DNA of 64,000 bases from contig NHNW01000019.1 of assembly GCA_002786025.1 (NCBI GenBank), forward strand, positions 248,001-312,000, written 5' to 3'. Positions 1-11,393 of the stretch are shown here, one piece after another; position 1 is the stretch's first letter; every line of letters begins with the position of its first letter. A program made the translations under genes and the position numbers. Below the pieces are notes generated by a model, which saw only the letters and a program-made list of their open reading frames with translations, did no database searches and was not told the origin of the DNA. The DNA is from Zasmidium citrigriseum. Taxonomy: Eukaryota > Ascomycota > Dothideomycetes > Mycosphaerellales > Mycosphaerellaceae.

Positions 1-2036
1 AACAGGAAATCAGCAAAAGTCTAAAAAAGGGGAAGCCTGAAGTACACGAACCTGGCTTGAAGCGTCCTCTGTCGAAGAAGAGCTTTAGGAAGATTGGTAT
101 CTGGCCATGTGTCAGATCCTATCAAGTCAGTCTTCCAGGTTTCATCAACTCACCGTGAAGCTCGTATACTGCCCAATAGCACCTAAAGCACCTGTCAGTC
201 GTCTGATCGATCTCGACGTGCGCTCAACTGACCAATGGAGAACACGGCATTGATAGCGACCGGGCCTGCAAAGAGCAACAGTCCTAGCAAGGCACCAACG
301 AATAATACGCCCCAAGTGCTGTAGACAGGGGTCTTGAATCGCTTGTCAACAGTCGACCAGACCCTCGAAAGTGGAATCGCTCCGTCGCGCGAATACGCAA
401 ACACAATACGGGAGACTGTGACGGTACAGCCAAGGCCGCAGAAGAACTGGCCGACCATCGTGAGGGCAAACATCCCCAGGCCCTGATTTCTGTGTGAAGG
501 TTAGAATGACTCTGGAAATGGCACACTGGGTTTGACTTGCCGCCCTAGGACTTGTATGCATAAGGCGCCAAATGGTTGTCCACCTGTGATGACCTCCTCG
601 ATGTCCTTGACCGTGTACGCAATTACCAAGATGACTGCAAAGCCCTGTGATGAATCGTTAGTTTGCCATCCTTGCGTCGCCCAAGTATTGTGACGTACCA
701 GATATAGTCCAGATTGAGCTGTCATGACGATTGCTCGGGGAGAGGCAATGTTACTGTTGCTGCATTCCTCCTATGTCGTCTGTTAGACTTGGAGCCGTCT
801 TCTGCATGCCATTCCACTTACCGTGAGGTGAAAAGGGGAGTCGTAGCTGGAGAGCAGTCAGATATGGAACCCTCAACGAATTGGGAAGAGCACATAGCAA
901 CGACTCACCCACTCATGGTGTAGATAGCAGTCAAGAAACCCATGATGGTCGCCCAGCCGATTGGCCATTCAGTACCATTCTCAAATTGCGTCCACACCGC
1001 ATGTGTGTGGTTGGTCCCTTTCGATCCCACTGGAAACCATATGATGAAGATCAAGACAAGAAGTACGTTCCATACTGTCCCGATGACCTGATCCTTGTCA
1101 GTCTAGTCCAAGAGTGGAACGCTTTGGATCATACATTTGCCCATCCAATGATTTTAGTGCTTTGCATCGAGATGAGTCCTTGAAGGACGAGAATCAGGAG
1201 AAAGATTAGGTAAATATGGTAGTCCTGGGGTGTGTAGCCGGGGTTCGAGATTGAAGCGGCGGTGACAATCATGTACGCTGGTCCATCGTCAACATGTGCA
1301 ACGTGATGCGAGGAAGTGGTGCTTTGGCCTACCCAACGCATAGTTCAGTGAACATGGGCCCGTGACGAATCCACAGAAGTTGGACCTTCAAATCCATTAG
1401 CATAGTGTCCCACACTGTAAGGTATGGCGTCTCGCTGACCATCCGACAAACCAACTGCATATTGGACCCCAACCTGGTGGAGCCAGACATGCCGATGCGT
1501 AGTATAAGCCGCCTGAGGCGGTTAGAATTGGAAGCTTGATGCTCGGATGATGTGCATACCTGCAGTTGGCATGCTCGAGCACTAATGGAATGCATCAGCA
1601 AACGTACTACTCCCGAAGTTGAGCAGCTTTCGTGCTTCTGTATACGTACAAGCTCAGCCATGCTGAAGGCGGTCGCCTGTATCATTATTCCCGCTATCAA
1701 CCATCCCCATACTGATCCAGCGGTTCCAGAATAACCTAGAGAGTAGGAAATTGTCGAAGCTATCGATGGGAGTAGACCGAGAACGGAGAACGAAACACTG
1801 AAGCTTTCTAGAATGCTAAAGTCTCGTTTGAACTGCTGTCTTGATAGCGAGAAGGGTCAGCACTGTTAGGCTTTCATAGTCGCGGTCATTGCAACCCACT
1901 TGTACCCTAGAGCTGCTAGCGTCTGCTCATCCAGTGTCGCTCCATCGTTGACAATGGCATGCTCGTGTGTCCGGTCGAATACCGACGTGACCTTTTCGGT
2001 CGTAGCGTTGGTTGTTTCCACCATACCTGCTGGCAT
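1..2036 (-). CDS. Amino-acid/GABA-type permease (APC superfamily), 3' end outside window
   Basis: Plasma- or organelle-membrane amino-acid or choline/GABA permease of the APC superfamily. The start is the ATG at 2036 (first residues MPAGMVETTNATTEK); a second in-frame ATG lies at 2024. Splicing on the minus strand gives the family order: LGYKQQFKRDFS, then SFSVLGLLPSIASTISYSLG (TM1), GWLIAGIMIQATAFSMAEL (TM2), PTAGGLYYASACLAPPGW, SNFCGFVTGPCSLNYAL, GYDSPFHLTEECSN, SPRAIVMTAQSGLYLG and SRIVFAYSRDGAIP. These are hallmark blocks of fungal GABA/choline permeases. About 13 short introns fall in 2 kb, which is unusually dense, but every junction keeps the frame, so I see no sign of decay. The last visible exon ends at FFDRGRFKPG near base 10-15 and the rest lies beyond the left edge. 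Family assignment is firm; the substrate cannot be read from sequence. Confidence 0.88.
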
Positions 2037-2724
2037 CGAAGATCTGCGAACGTCAAGTAGTGAGATTGGCGAGGCGTGCTATATAGCACAAAGAGGGGAC
2101 CAGCGCTAGAGCATCTGTCAACAGGGTGCGGCTGATAAGGAAATCGACCTGCATGTAACGTGGGCGCCGAAGGGCCAGAGCTCCGAGCGTCGCATACAGC
2201 TACATTCTCCGTGTAGTAGTGGCTGTTGATCTGTGGAGTACCTCTGACCAGATAGGGCAGCGGCTCGCAAATGGATGTACCGACCGCCTCTCAGATACTG
2301 TCATCCTCATCGACTGGGTCTCGCCCGGCCGTGTGATGATGATGAGAAGAGGACTAATGCTGCTAGTACTTGCCACCGGTGAAGATTGCCAGTATTGGGA
2401 CGTCGAGTGATTTCGCCTACCTGTTGCTCTGAAGGTATTATTGTCGTTGCTGATGAATCAGCCCGCTGCAGCGATAATCGCTGGCGTCTTTCAAAGTTCG
2501 GAAGGATTAACTTGCCAATCAATGGGGTGTAACTGCAGCCCTGCGAGGGCTTGCTTGCTTCTCGATTCTTGCTATGAGTGGTCTCCTCGGAACACTACCA
2601 CCGGAAGGTTGCTTGCCCTCATAGACCATGCTCCGACCAGGGAGACGGTGCACGACAAGCCGGTATGGGTGTCGGCAGAGAGCTTGAAGCAAGGACCGAT
2701 GCTTCCGTGGCCTTGGTTTGCAGA
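2037..2724. other. Intergenic: permease upstream region and carboxypeptidase 3' side
   Basis: This 688-bp gap separates two minus-strand genes, so it should hold the permease promoter and the carboxypeptidase 3' UTR. Only short overlapping reading frames with no recognisable domains occur here. No repeat or RNA gene was seen. Confidence 0.6.
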
Positions 2725-5202
2725 TCACCAATCCTTTCCGAGAAGAGGGACCTGAGCGCCTCCCGAACGAGACTTGTCGTCATGCAAGTCCTCCATCTTT
2801 TCCGTGATGCTGGTATTTTGACGACCAACCAAGATGTAGTCCTTGACGATGGCGGATCCATCCCTGATCCATTCGGCTTCCTCTGGTGTACAGCGGGAGG
2901 GTACCTAGGCATGTCAGCCAATGTCAAATGAGGTGGCAATTGCGCTCCATGTTAGGCTTACGTCCAGAATATAGCACTCGTGTGGGGGCGATGGTAGGAC
3001 GTCGTTCTTCATCCACCTGAATGTACAACATGCGTCAACAAATGATCTGAAAATGTACCTCATGAACCCCAGTATGACCCACCAAGTATCACTAGGGCCA
3101 GAAGTGGAATATTGGGCATCATGAGTGGCCGCATATTCGTTCAAATCGACTTCGCCAGTGGCAATGTCCTTGTGAGTGAGTGCCCGCATGAATATGCGAT
3201 AGGCCGCCTCAGGTTGGTCTCAGATTCCGGGTCAGCGGAAGCCCAGGTGATAAGATAAACATCCTTCTTGGGATACTGACAGCTTGGGACCATGTGTCCG
3301 GCCTGGTATACTCTCGTGAAGGAAAGATTGCCATATTGTCGAGTTAGGCCGGCCGACTGGACGAAGGGTGAAGACAGCACCACGGGAGTATATCCAGCCT
3401 CTCGAAACTGCGCTTGGTGAGGCCACGGTATGTTCAGAGATGTGTTCTCTCCTCCGACCCACTGTCGGACGTCAGTAGGGGATCTTTAGCTCTTCTCTGC
3501 TACTCACATTGCACGCAAAGTCTCTGTCGCCATGGAACAGAGCAATGTTGACACCCTTGTCCAGAGTGTAAGCAAGTTGATCCAGTTGACCTCCTTTGAT
3601 CAAATCGCCGGTCTTGCTAAACGCTCGTGCAACCGCTGGTGAGTACCATGAATGGTTGACTGGGACACCAAAAGCCTTTTGAGTCTCGTGCTGATTAAGC
3701 CAACCGAACATGTAGGGAGGACTGCCACAAGTCAGCAATCTCCAAACGCATGATGCCAGGTTTACTCACGGGAATGGGTCGGTCGCCTCATGTGTGATAT
3801 CGAAGCGACCTCCTCGACGCTCTTGCACGAAAAGGGCATCGCTAATGTTCATGGCTCGCTCCATCGTCTCCGTGCAGAACTCGTTAGTCTTGGCGATGTC
3901 TCCATGGTCCTTGGGATCCGTCTTTCGTGCCAGCTCTCGGCATTTCTTGATGTCATCGAGAACTCCTCCTGGTCTATGGAATTCTTTGATGCTGTGTTCG
4001 TAATGCGCCTTAGTGACGGCTTCAACACCGTAAGTATTGCCGTCCTTGGATGGAAATGTGATCTCGGATTCGATCCTTCAGACAACCGTCAGTCAAGCCA
4101 CAGCGAGATGATTATTGCATTCTCTCACATGTCGGGCGCATCGATGCAGCCGTTGATGATCCCCAGAGTGCTTAAGTGCAGGTAGTGGGCGGAGATAGTG
4201 TTGTTCGTGATTAATTCGTTCTTGTGCAAGAAGTAATCGACAACTGCTCAACATTAGCATTGACTCAAAATGTGCGGCATGCTTGCCTTACAGCCTGGTC
4301 CGTAATGGCCGCCATAGCTTTCAGTGAAAAGACTGATACGCTCATCGGTGGGCTTGTAGAATGGAAACTCCTCGAACCATGCTTGTGCGAAATGCCAAAG
4401 CGCCACAGCAGCATGCTGGGTACTATTTGCAGTGGAGGCGTCCCGCTGAGAGCTCATCGTGCCGACCAGGAATGTGTTGTTCTGCTCTGGCACTCCATCA
4501 GAGAAGTCTGCAGGCTTGATGAACTCATCTTCCTCCTCGTGGGGAGAAAGGTCCACGGTCACATTAGTGAGCACGTCAAATGAGTAGCCCACCTGTGATA
4601 GTGTCAGCAATGAGCAGGTGATTCGACTTGCGTCGGATGTTTGGCGTTCTCACTTGATTAGGCTGCTCGATGTAAAGCAAGTTGGCTTCATTGTTCCAGC
4701 TCCATGGATTGAGATACGTGCTTCTGGAGTCGTTTCCTTACAAACTAAGTCAGCTCATTGCTAAAACTTGAAGGAGCAAGACGTGGATCCCACCGACGAA
4801 ACATGGTCCGTTCTCGCTGAGGGCACCAAGAAGCGAGCTTCCGCCAGGACCTCCGTTCAACCAGATGACAAGAGGATCATTCTTAGGGTCAGACCTCGAC
4901 TCGAAGAACCAGTAGAACACATTCAAGGGGTAGTCATTCTGCTCATGAGTCTCATTCAATGCATGGGGTGGTAGATGGACGTATCCTGCATCTTTCTCAG
5001 CAACGTGCTCAAAAGATGCCACCGAGAGCTTACCAGCATAGGACTTCACTCCAGGTGTAGTCTCGCAGAGTCCAGGCTCTTTGTAAGATACCTTGACGCC
5101 GCCATGGGAGTCAATCCACTTCACTCCTTCTACTTTTGGAGGGAACTGGGCAGCTACGAAACCGGCCGATATGGCACACAACAGCAGGGCTCTCGCTGCC
5201 AT
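2725..5202 (-). CDS. Secreted serine carboxypeptidase (peptidase family S10)
   Basis: Secreted or vacuolar serine carboxypeptidase that removes C-terminal residues from peptides, similar to carboxypeptidase S1. The ATG at 5202 opens a signal peptide ([19 protein letters not shown]). The S10 blocks follow in order across about 8 short introns: oxyanion block NGGPGGSS, catalytic Ser in [21 protein letters not shown], catalytic Asp in [10 protein letters not shown] and catalytic His in QAGHMVPS. All three triad residues are present and every exon joins in frame. The last exon ends LLGKDW before a TGA at 2725-2727. Several N-glycosylation sequons (for example NVTV, NNTF, NHSW) fit secretion. I see no truncation. 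A TATA-like stretch lies near 5229-5235 on the minus strand, very close to the ATG. Confidence 0.92.
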
Positions 5203-5495
5203 TATAGCGGATGGGAATTGGGATGGAGATATAAGGGCGAAAGTGCGAGGAAAAGCCCGCCCTAAAGATGGGGGACTTTGATGGGATCAAGTGCATCCTG
5301 CAACGGAGTTCGGCTCGACTGACCTTCTCGCTTGGGAAGGAAGGTGGGTCCCCCGGCCAACGGCCGAGATAACACGCGACGCGTGAACTCCGATCTTTCG
5401 CGTTTCGTCAAGTCTCTGTCTTCCTCACAACTCGCTACTACCGGTGCTGGATGGAATACATTTCAGGTGACGCGAATGTCCCTACATCGCCCTCA

Positions 5496-6759
5496 TCAAA
5501 GGGATGCCTTGTTGACCGGCCGCACGACAAAACCAATCCTCGGAAAGTGAATCCTGGTCTCCACCGTTGCAGGGCTCTCGAGAGCTTTGGGTGCGATCAC
5601 GACTTCTTCTGGCGACAGTGATAGCAAGGTGCCGATTGTGGGACTAAAAAGCAATCAGCGCATGCCGACCAAATATTCTTTTGTCACGCCGGACGTACTC
5701 ATCTCGGCCAGTATCTAAAAGCGTGTCAGCCTGGGAATAGCACTGCTCCTGCATTGGTCTCACTTACCGTCAGGCGTTACGGATACTAAAGCTCCCTCTA
5801 CCAGCCCGGTTTTCGCATCGAGATCGGAATGAGACGAACGAGGAGTGGGCAGCAAAAGAGATTTTGGACCCAAAGCTGGAGCCTTCCTCATCTGGTCCAG
5901 GACATCTTCAATGCTGGTCATCTTGCTCTCAACAGCTGGTAGCTCGTCAAAATACGATCTCATTCTTCGATACCATGCATGAGTGGCAGGATAGCGCTGG
6001 GCATTGAAGACCTGTGCCATTACCTCGCCAGGTGCATCTGTTCCTATCTCTCCCTGGCTGATGTTATTCGAGTATCGACCAGAGCTAATCTCCTCTCCCC
6101 AGAGAAGCTCATAGTAAACAGAAACATCTGCCAGCGAGGGCGTCGGAGTTGAGAATATCCAAGGACCATCTGTTTCAGCCAGCAGCGGTTCGAACAACGA
6201 TAGCTGCGTATCCAGCTTTGCGAGGTTCTCTGGAAGCTTCTTCTCTAGTTTGTCTGGATCCAACTTGTGGCCGATTAGTTGCGCTCGATCGATGCCGAAC
6301 GAAGATCTCCAGATACTGCCAGGCATAAGGCCGCAGGTCACTCTGAACAAAGGACGATCAGTCCAGTATGAAGCGAACCCGCGAATCAAGCCACGATATG
6401 TCCTGCCATCTCCAGCAGCCGGATAGATGCTTTGATAGCCTTCATCCGCGGGGAAGAAATGTTCGAGGGCTTCGCATATGCTGTTCAGGGAAGTGAAAGG
6501 TCAGTTGATGGCTCGAAGCCAGCATGGCACGAAGAAAATTTGCTCACATCGAAGTGTCACAATAAAGCTCTCTGCCAATTGCCAGGACCGGTATCTTGCG
6601 GTATGTCAAAAGGAAATTATCTCTCAGCACAGGTCGAGGCATCATGGTCGGCACCGTGACGAACGTATAGGGGATCTGCTTGAGGCGGAGAACATGGCGT
6701 ATCTTGATGGTGAACGTGCTGGACTCGTAGCCAAAAAGGGCCACAATTGGTCGTGACAT
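5496..6759 (-). CDS. Glutathione S-transferase-like protein (GST N-domain plus DUF7962-type C-domain)
   Basis: Probable cytosolic GST-fold protein. Exons are 6548-6759, 5768-6480, 5699-5714 and 5496-5643, giving 362 aa. The N-terminal thioredoxin-like domain reads MSRPIVALFGYESSTFTIKI, with KIPVLAIGRELYCDTS as the glutathione-site loop (cis-Pro in IPVL) and an acidic/Ser end. The C-terminal half (about residues 100-290) is the all-helical region found in fungal proteins annotated DUF7962. A 16-nt micro-exon (5699-5714) joins the last exon, which ends FVVRPVNKASL. An upstream in-frame TTG would add 6 residues, but the ATG at 6759 is the normal start. It shares its upstream region with the HET gene at 7184. 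Whether it is catalytically active is not visible. Confidence 0.75.
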
Positions 6760-7183
6760 CGTGAGCCAAGTATTCAAAAACTTGGTGGAAAGACGAGCAA
6801 TTGCAATATCAATATTATTTGAAAGTTGACAATCGACTGCGAAGACTTCATGAGGCCGAGGATGAGTAGCCGGTCAACTGGAGCGCTCGGGCCGATGTGA
6901 TCCGATCGCCGGGATCCACCTTCTTGGTCTTCAGCTGAGCAGAGGGAAAGAACTGACAACAACATTCTTCAAAATGCATTCATTCAGGTGACTACTCATT
7001 GGATCTCTAGGTATCCTACATGTACTATGGCTCTCTGATCACTAGAGCATTGGCTCCGACCGTACACCGAGTTGATCGGATGATGTCCAGCGGCGAAACA
7101 GAAGGAAACCTCATCATGAAAGACCGCACAGCGCGGCGTCATTGTAGAGGCATCATCACAGCAGTGGCCAGGAATCTGAGATC
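6760..7183. promoter_or_regulatory. Divergent intergenic region between GST-like and HET genes
   Basis: This 424-bp region lies between two divergent starts, so it must hold both promoters. I could not identify a specific factor site. No coding potential was seen. Confidence 0.5.
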
Positions 7184-9505
7184 ATGAGACTGATCAATTT
7201 GATAACTCTGAAGTTGGAGGAGCTGAACGACACTGACTTGCCGCCTTACGCCATTCTCTCACATACTTGGGAGCGAGAGGAAGTCACGTACAAAGATTGG
7301 GATGCTCAGACAAGCACTTCGCATCTCAAAGGCTATGAGAAGATCCTTGGTTTCGCGCAGGCCGCAAGGTCGAACCATGGCTGCAACTATGGTTGGGTCG
7401 ATACATGTTGTATCGACAAAAGCAGCAGTGCTGAGCTGACAGAGGCGATCAATTCGATGTTCACCTACTACAAAAATGCGCAGATATGCATCGCTTATCT
7501 TGCTGATGTGTCCGTCAAGACTCCAAAACGTCTCGAAATGAAGGCCGAACAGATTTGTTCCAGCAGGTGGCTCGGTCGCGGGTGGACCTTGCAAGAATTA
7601 CTGGCGCCTTCGAGCGTTCAATTTTACGATGCAGATTGGAGAAACTTGGGAACTATAACCTTTCTACTTGCCGAACGCCTCGAGAGCCACACTGGGATAC
7701 CGAGCAGCGTTTTGCGCAAAGCATCCACGCCAGCAGACTGGAGTGTGGCACAACGCATGTCATGGGCGTCTCGGCGTCAGACTACTCGAGTGGAGGATCA
7801 AGCATACTGCTTGCTGGGTCTGTTTGACGTCAACCTTCCTCTCATCTATGGAGAAGGCGAGAGAGCCTTCGCACGACTGCAGGAGGAAATTATACGCTCC
7901 AGCACCGACCACTCGATCTTCGCTTGGCATTTTGATGGAGGCCTAAGTCGACGGTGCAGCGGGTATAGGGAAAACTCGGTACAACTTGCCGTGGACGAGC
8001 CTTCGCTATCGCAACCAAGCACATCAGGCTTGCAACACGATGTTTTAGACAGTTCACCGCAACCTCTGCTCCGGGAAGGGTATTACATGAAGCGTGATCT
8101 GACGAACAAGTCAGCGACTTCAACACAGTCGAGCGGGAGACCAGATTCATCGGGGAAGCTTCTGGCGCCGTCTCCCGCATTCTTCTGGGATTGCAAAGAT
8201 GTTGTCGAGTGTTACATGGACGTCAAGGGCTGGATCGAGTCATACGAAATGAACAACCTGGGACTGAGTATTTCGCTACCGCTGGTACCGTGCTCTTCTC
8301 AGCTCGGAATGTATCATGCAGTGCTAAATTGCTCTTTCAAAGGCCAACGAAAGGGGCCCATTGCAATCAACCTTCAACGAACATCTCAAACATCGACAAG
8401 ACAACAGAATGCCAACAATGTCGACTTGGGAACTACAACATTTGGTGTGGTAGAAGCACGCGAGATAGAGAATGGCAAGTTCCAGTGCAGTGCGGAGCAT
8501 TTCGACCGTCTTGCAATCGTGGACGAAGAGGATCTGATAGCGCACAACAAGACAAGACTTTCGATCTTGCGTACTTGCAGCCCGTCGACAATTCGCACCC
8601 AAAGCCAAGTGAAGAAGGTGAGGTTGGGATCGATGAGGGCGCCAAAAGGATCGAGACCCTTCCATCCTGACCGGCTGAAAGTTGTTGTCACAGAAGATCA
8701 TGACCCTCAATTGTCACGGCAATCGGCACTCCCCGAGGATCAGTGGGATCCAACTTCAAACATATGGTTCGCTGACGGCCCGGTGGGAGTTCTCTCCTTC
8801 AGTTGGAACTGGCTGTACCTCACTTTCGTCTGGGTCACTGGTGTCGAACGCGACTTGCCTTTCCACGTTGGGCTCTTCGAGACCCACGTACGGACACCAA
8901 TGGATGAGACTAAACTGCTGTCGTACAAGTACGAATCGACGGCGATGAAAGGAGCCAGCACGGACTGGCGCGGGGAAGATTCATACGACTTGAAGGTACA
9001 GCGACCGCCAGAGGAGACCATACACAAAACGGGCCTCCTGCCAGCGCGGGAAGAGGCCGGTGAAGACCGCTGCGACGATGTATTGAAAGTCGACCCGTTG
9101 CGACTGGGGCAGCTCATCACGTACCATCTTGACTTCGCGACTGTTGATGTTCGTATCGACAGGTTCGAGAACATGTCAAAGATCTTCCACAAGGCGTCTA
9201 TCACCTTCAGCGGAGTTCAAACATCGTCCCGCCCGAGACCACAAGACTCTACAGCCGAGACCAAACCTTTGCAAGGTCGTGATGGCAATAGCGTGAATGT
9301 CAGACAGCACTACGCGGTACTGTCGCCTCCAGAAGCAATTGGAAGTGGTGAAGTAGTCACGAATGGAAGACTTCCGTTTGCGATACGAGAGGAGACTTCC
9401 TGGGCAAGGGGCAATGCAACGCCTGGCTTGAGTGCGGCTCAGAGCGATGGCCAGTCAACAATGATGCCGCTCAGGAGACAGTTTTCATTTGAGGCGGGTT
9501 GAGAA
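7184..9505 (+). CDS. HET (heterokaryon incompatibility) domain protein
   Basis: Single-exon gene for a 772-aa protein of the fungal HET family, whose members act in non-self recognition and regulated cell death. The three canonical HET blocks are present: YAILSHTWEREEVTY (about residues 22-36), NYGWVDTCCIDKSSSAEL (about 67-85), then RGWTLQELLAPSSVQFYD with AYCLLGLFDVNLPLIYGEGE further on (about 200-220), a typical order for HET-6/HET-E-like N-domains. The remaining 500 residues carry no STAND ATPase, WD40 or ankyrin repeats that I can see, so this is a stand-alone HET protein with a divergent C-terminus. The ATG at 7184 is the first in frame before YAILSHTW. No frameshift is seen. Confidence 0.92.
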
Positions 9506-9711
9506 GGAGGTAATCCGGTATCAAATGTCTACCTGAACTTCAACCTTCTTGGAGGCACTCCAATTTAAAATTACTAGCGCCAAACTTAGCCAAACCTTAA
9601 ACCACCCCGCAATTTGCATGTGGAATTTCCGGCTTCACTAACTCCCTCACTCCCCTTCACGCACTTACATCCAGTGAGTCGCCCGGCCATGATCCTACGA
9701 CACCATCCAAA

Positions 9712-10269
9712 ATGAAGATCCTCGACGCCGGCGACCACCCCCTCTCCAACGCCGACGTCCTCGACTGGATCAAGCGCAAACGCGCCCAACACACAACCGA
9801 AGATGCCGAAGACAAAAAGAAAGGCGCCAAACCCGCCCCACGGCCGAAGAACTTCATGACCGCCCTCAACCGCCACGAGCGCGAACTACAAAACGACAAC
9901 AACTACCCATACACGAAGAACCCAAGTGCCTACTCGGGCGATGCGCGAAAGACACAGTTCCAAAAATTCGCATTACAGGCGGAGAATGTGATTCAGGATC
10001 ACTTGGAAGCTGAGTGGAGAGAGAGACTGGTACACATGAGCAAAGAGCAGATTGAAAAGGAGTATGCGGCGGAGCAAGAGAAGAAGTGTTTGACGGAGGT
10101 GGAATTGCTCATGATCTACAACCACGCACCGACGTGTGTCGAGATGTTGCAGCCGATGATCGAGAATGTGGAGGAGAGGTTTTCGGCTGAGGAGCAGGAG
10201 TTGTTGGTGGAGGTCATTATTCAGACGTTAAGGCCGGATCAGAATATCGCGCTTCCGAAGGACCGATAG
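9712..10269 (+). CDS. RPC17: RNA polymerase III subunit RPC9 (C17, RPB4-like)
   Basis: Nuclear subunit of RNA polymerase III that forms the stalk with the C25 partner and takes part in transcription initiation. The single exon encodes 185 aa. The family pattern is visible: MKILDAGDHPLSNADVLDWI at the N-terminus, a basic/charged linker, then the HRDC-like helical domain LTEVELLMIYNHAPTCVEML with IENVEERFSAEEQELLVEVI. This matches the RPB4/CGRP-RCP fold (LTxxELLxIxNxxPT...VExxEERF). The length is typical. The stop is TAG at 10267-10269. The same frame stays open for 56 more codons after the TAG (see findings), but the annotated end already completes the domain. Confidence 0.85.
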   Translation: MKILDAGDHPLSNADVLDWIKRKRAQHTTEDAEDKKKGAKPAPRPKNFMTALNRHERELQNDNNYPYTKNPSAYSGDARKTQFQKFALQAENVIQDHLEAEWRERLVHMSKEQIEKEYAAEQEKKCLTEVELLMIYNHAPTCVEMLQPMIENVEERFSAEEQELLVEVIIQTLRPDQNIALPKDR

Positions 10270-11393
10270 GAGAGGTCTGGGGTTGAAGGCGAGAGATTAC
10301 TTGAGGCTGTGGAACCTGCCTGCGATGAGCTGGCTAGTGGCACGCCTGTGGAGCCGCAGGATGTGCAGGAGTGGCTTAGGAACCTGCGCGATCCGGCGAG
10401 TAGTCCGTTGCAGCGAGAGGCTTCGGGCATTTCGTGCTGATGCTGGTCGAGTCTTCTGACGTGGACACAAGCGCTTGGCCGAAGTGGAAGGAACTACTAT
10501 GGTTCTTGGATCTTGACCCAGGTATGCATTTCCTTGGAGGAGAGAGTGCTGTTCAGAGACTAATCAACGTCCTAGACTGTCAAGACAAGAGTAATACCCC
10601 AGCATCGGGGATCAAAATCCATTTCGATCGATTGCAACACTTATCTCTGGCTTCCATTGCCGAAGCTAAGTACACCGGGGCCGCTGGGTTCGAACCGTGT
10701 GCTTACAGCAATTGAATCTGTAAACCTCCAGCCGAAGTCAATGGCTTTCCAACACAAGACATATCAGGCCGAAAACCACTCCTTCACTCACCTTCCTTCC
10801 TTAACCTCTGCTGTTCCTCTTCAACGCCATATAGAGTTACCCTCCGGATGCACTCAGGCCATCAGTTGACTCAGGCGAGAGCCTGGAGATTGCAAGGTAA
10901 GGCCAACCAAAGGTAGGGGTTGCGGCGAGAGTCGTAAAGCTTAGTTCGGAGTGCAACACTTCTTTCAGCACCTGATTATCTATTTCAACGACTTGTTGCA
11001 GGAGACCACCGTCCGTATCATGCAAAGAGATTCATTCGATAGAGTGGGATATCATGCTACATCAACCAAACACCACCGAAAAATCCATCGGCATGCCAAC
11101 CCTATGCTTCTTTAAACGAACGCTCAGAACGCTATGTCATGAAACAATTTCCGTCCTTTTTTCCGCCATCCAACATTCAAATCATTCCCTCGCTCGAAAA
11201 ACGAGGAACTGTCTCCTGAGCGAGAGACTGGGCCAACTCCAAACGAATGAAGAAGTCAACCCTCATATCAAAAGACCAACACCGGAACCAGCAACCCCAC
11301 GAGTTCAAACCCAAAGCGAATGGACATTCCCGAAGCAGGGAACAAAAATCACTTCGAATACTCCCGCAGCGACTGATGCCAGTGTTCTAATTG
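10270..11393. other. Convergent intergenic region (RPC9 / histidine phosphatase)
   Basis: Shared 3' space of two convergent genes. The first 171 bp continue the RPC9 frame after its stop. The remainder contains no recognisable gene; a GGTTCGAACC palindrome at 10687-10696 resembles a tRNA T-loop but has no tRNA around it. Confidence 0.55.

Noticed and set aside
10687..10696. GGTTCGAACC resembling a tRNA T-loop
   Set aside because: No acceptor, D or anticodon stems can be formed around it and the 5-bp T stem does not pair; it is a palindrome by chance.
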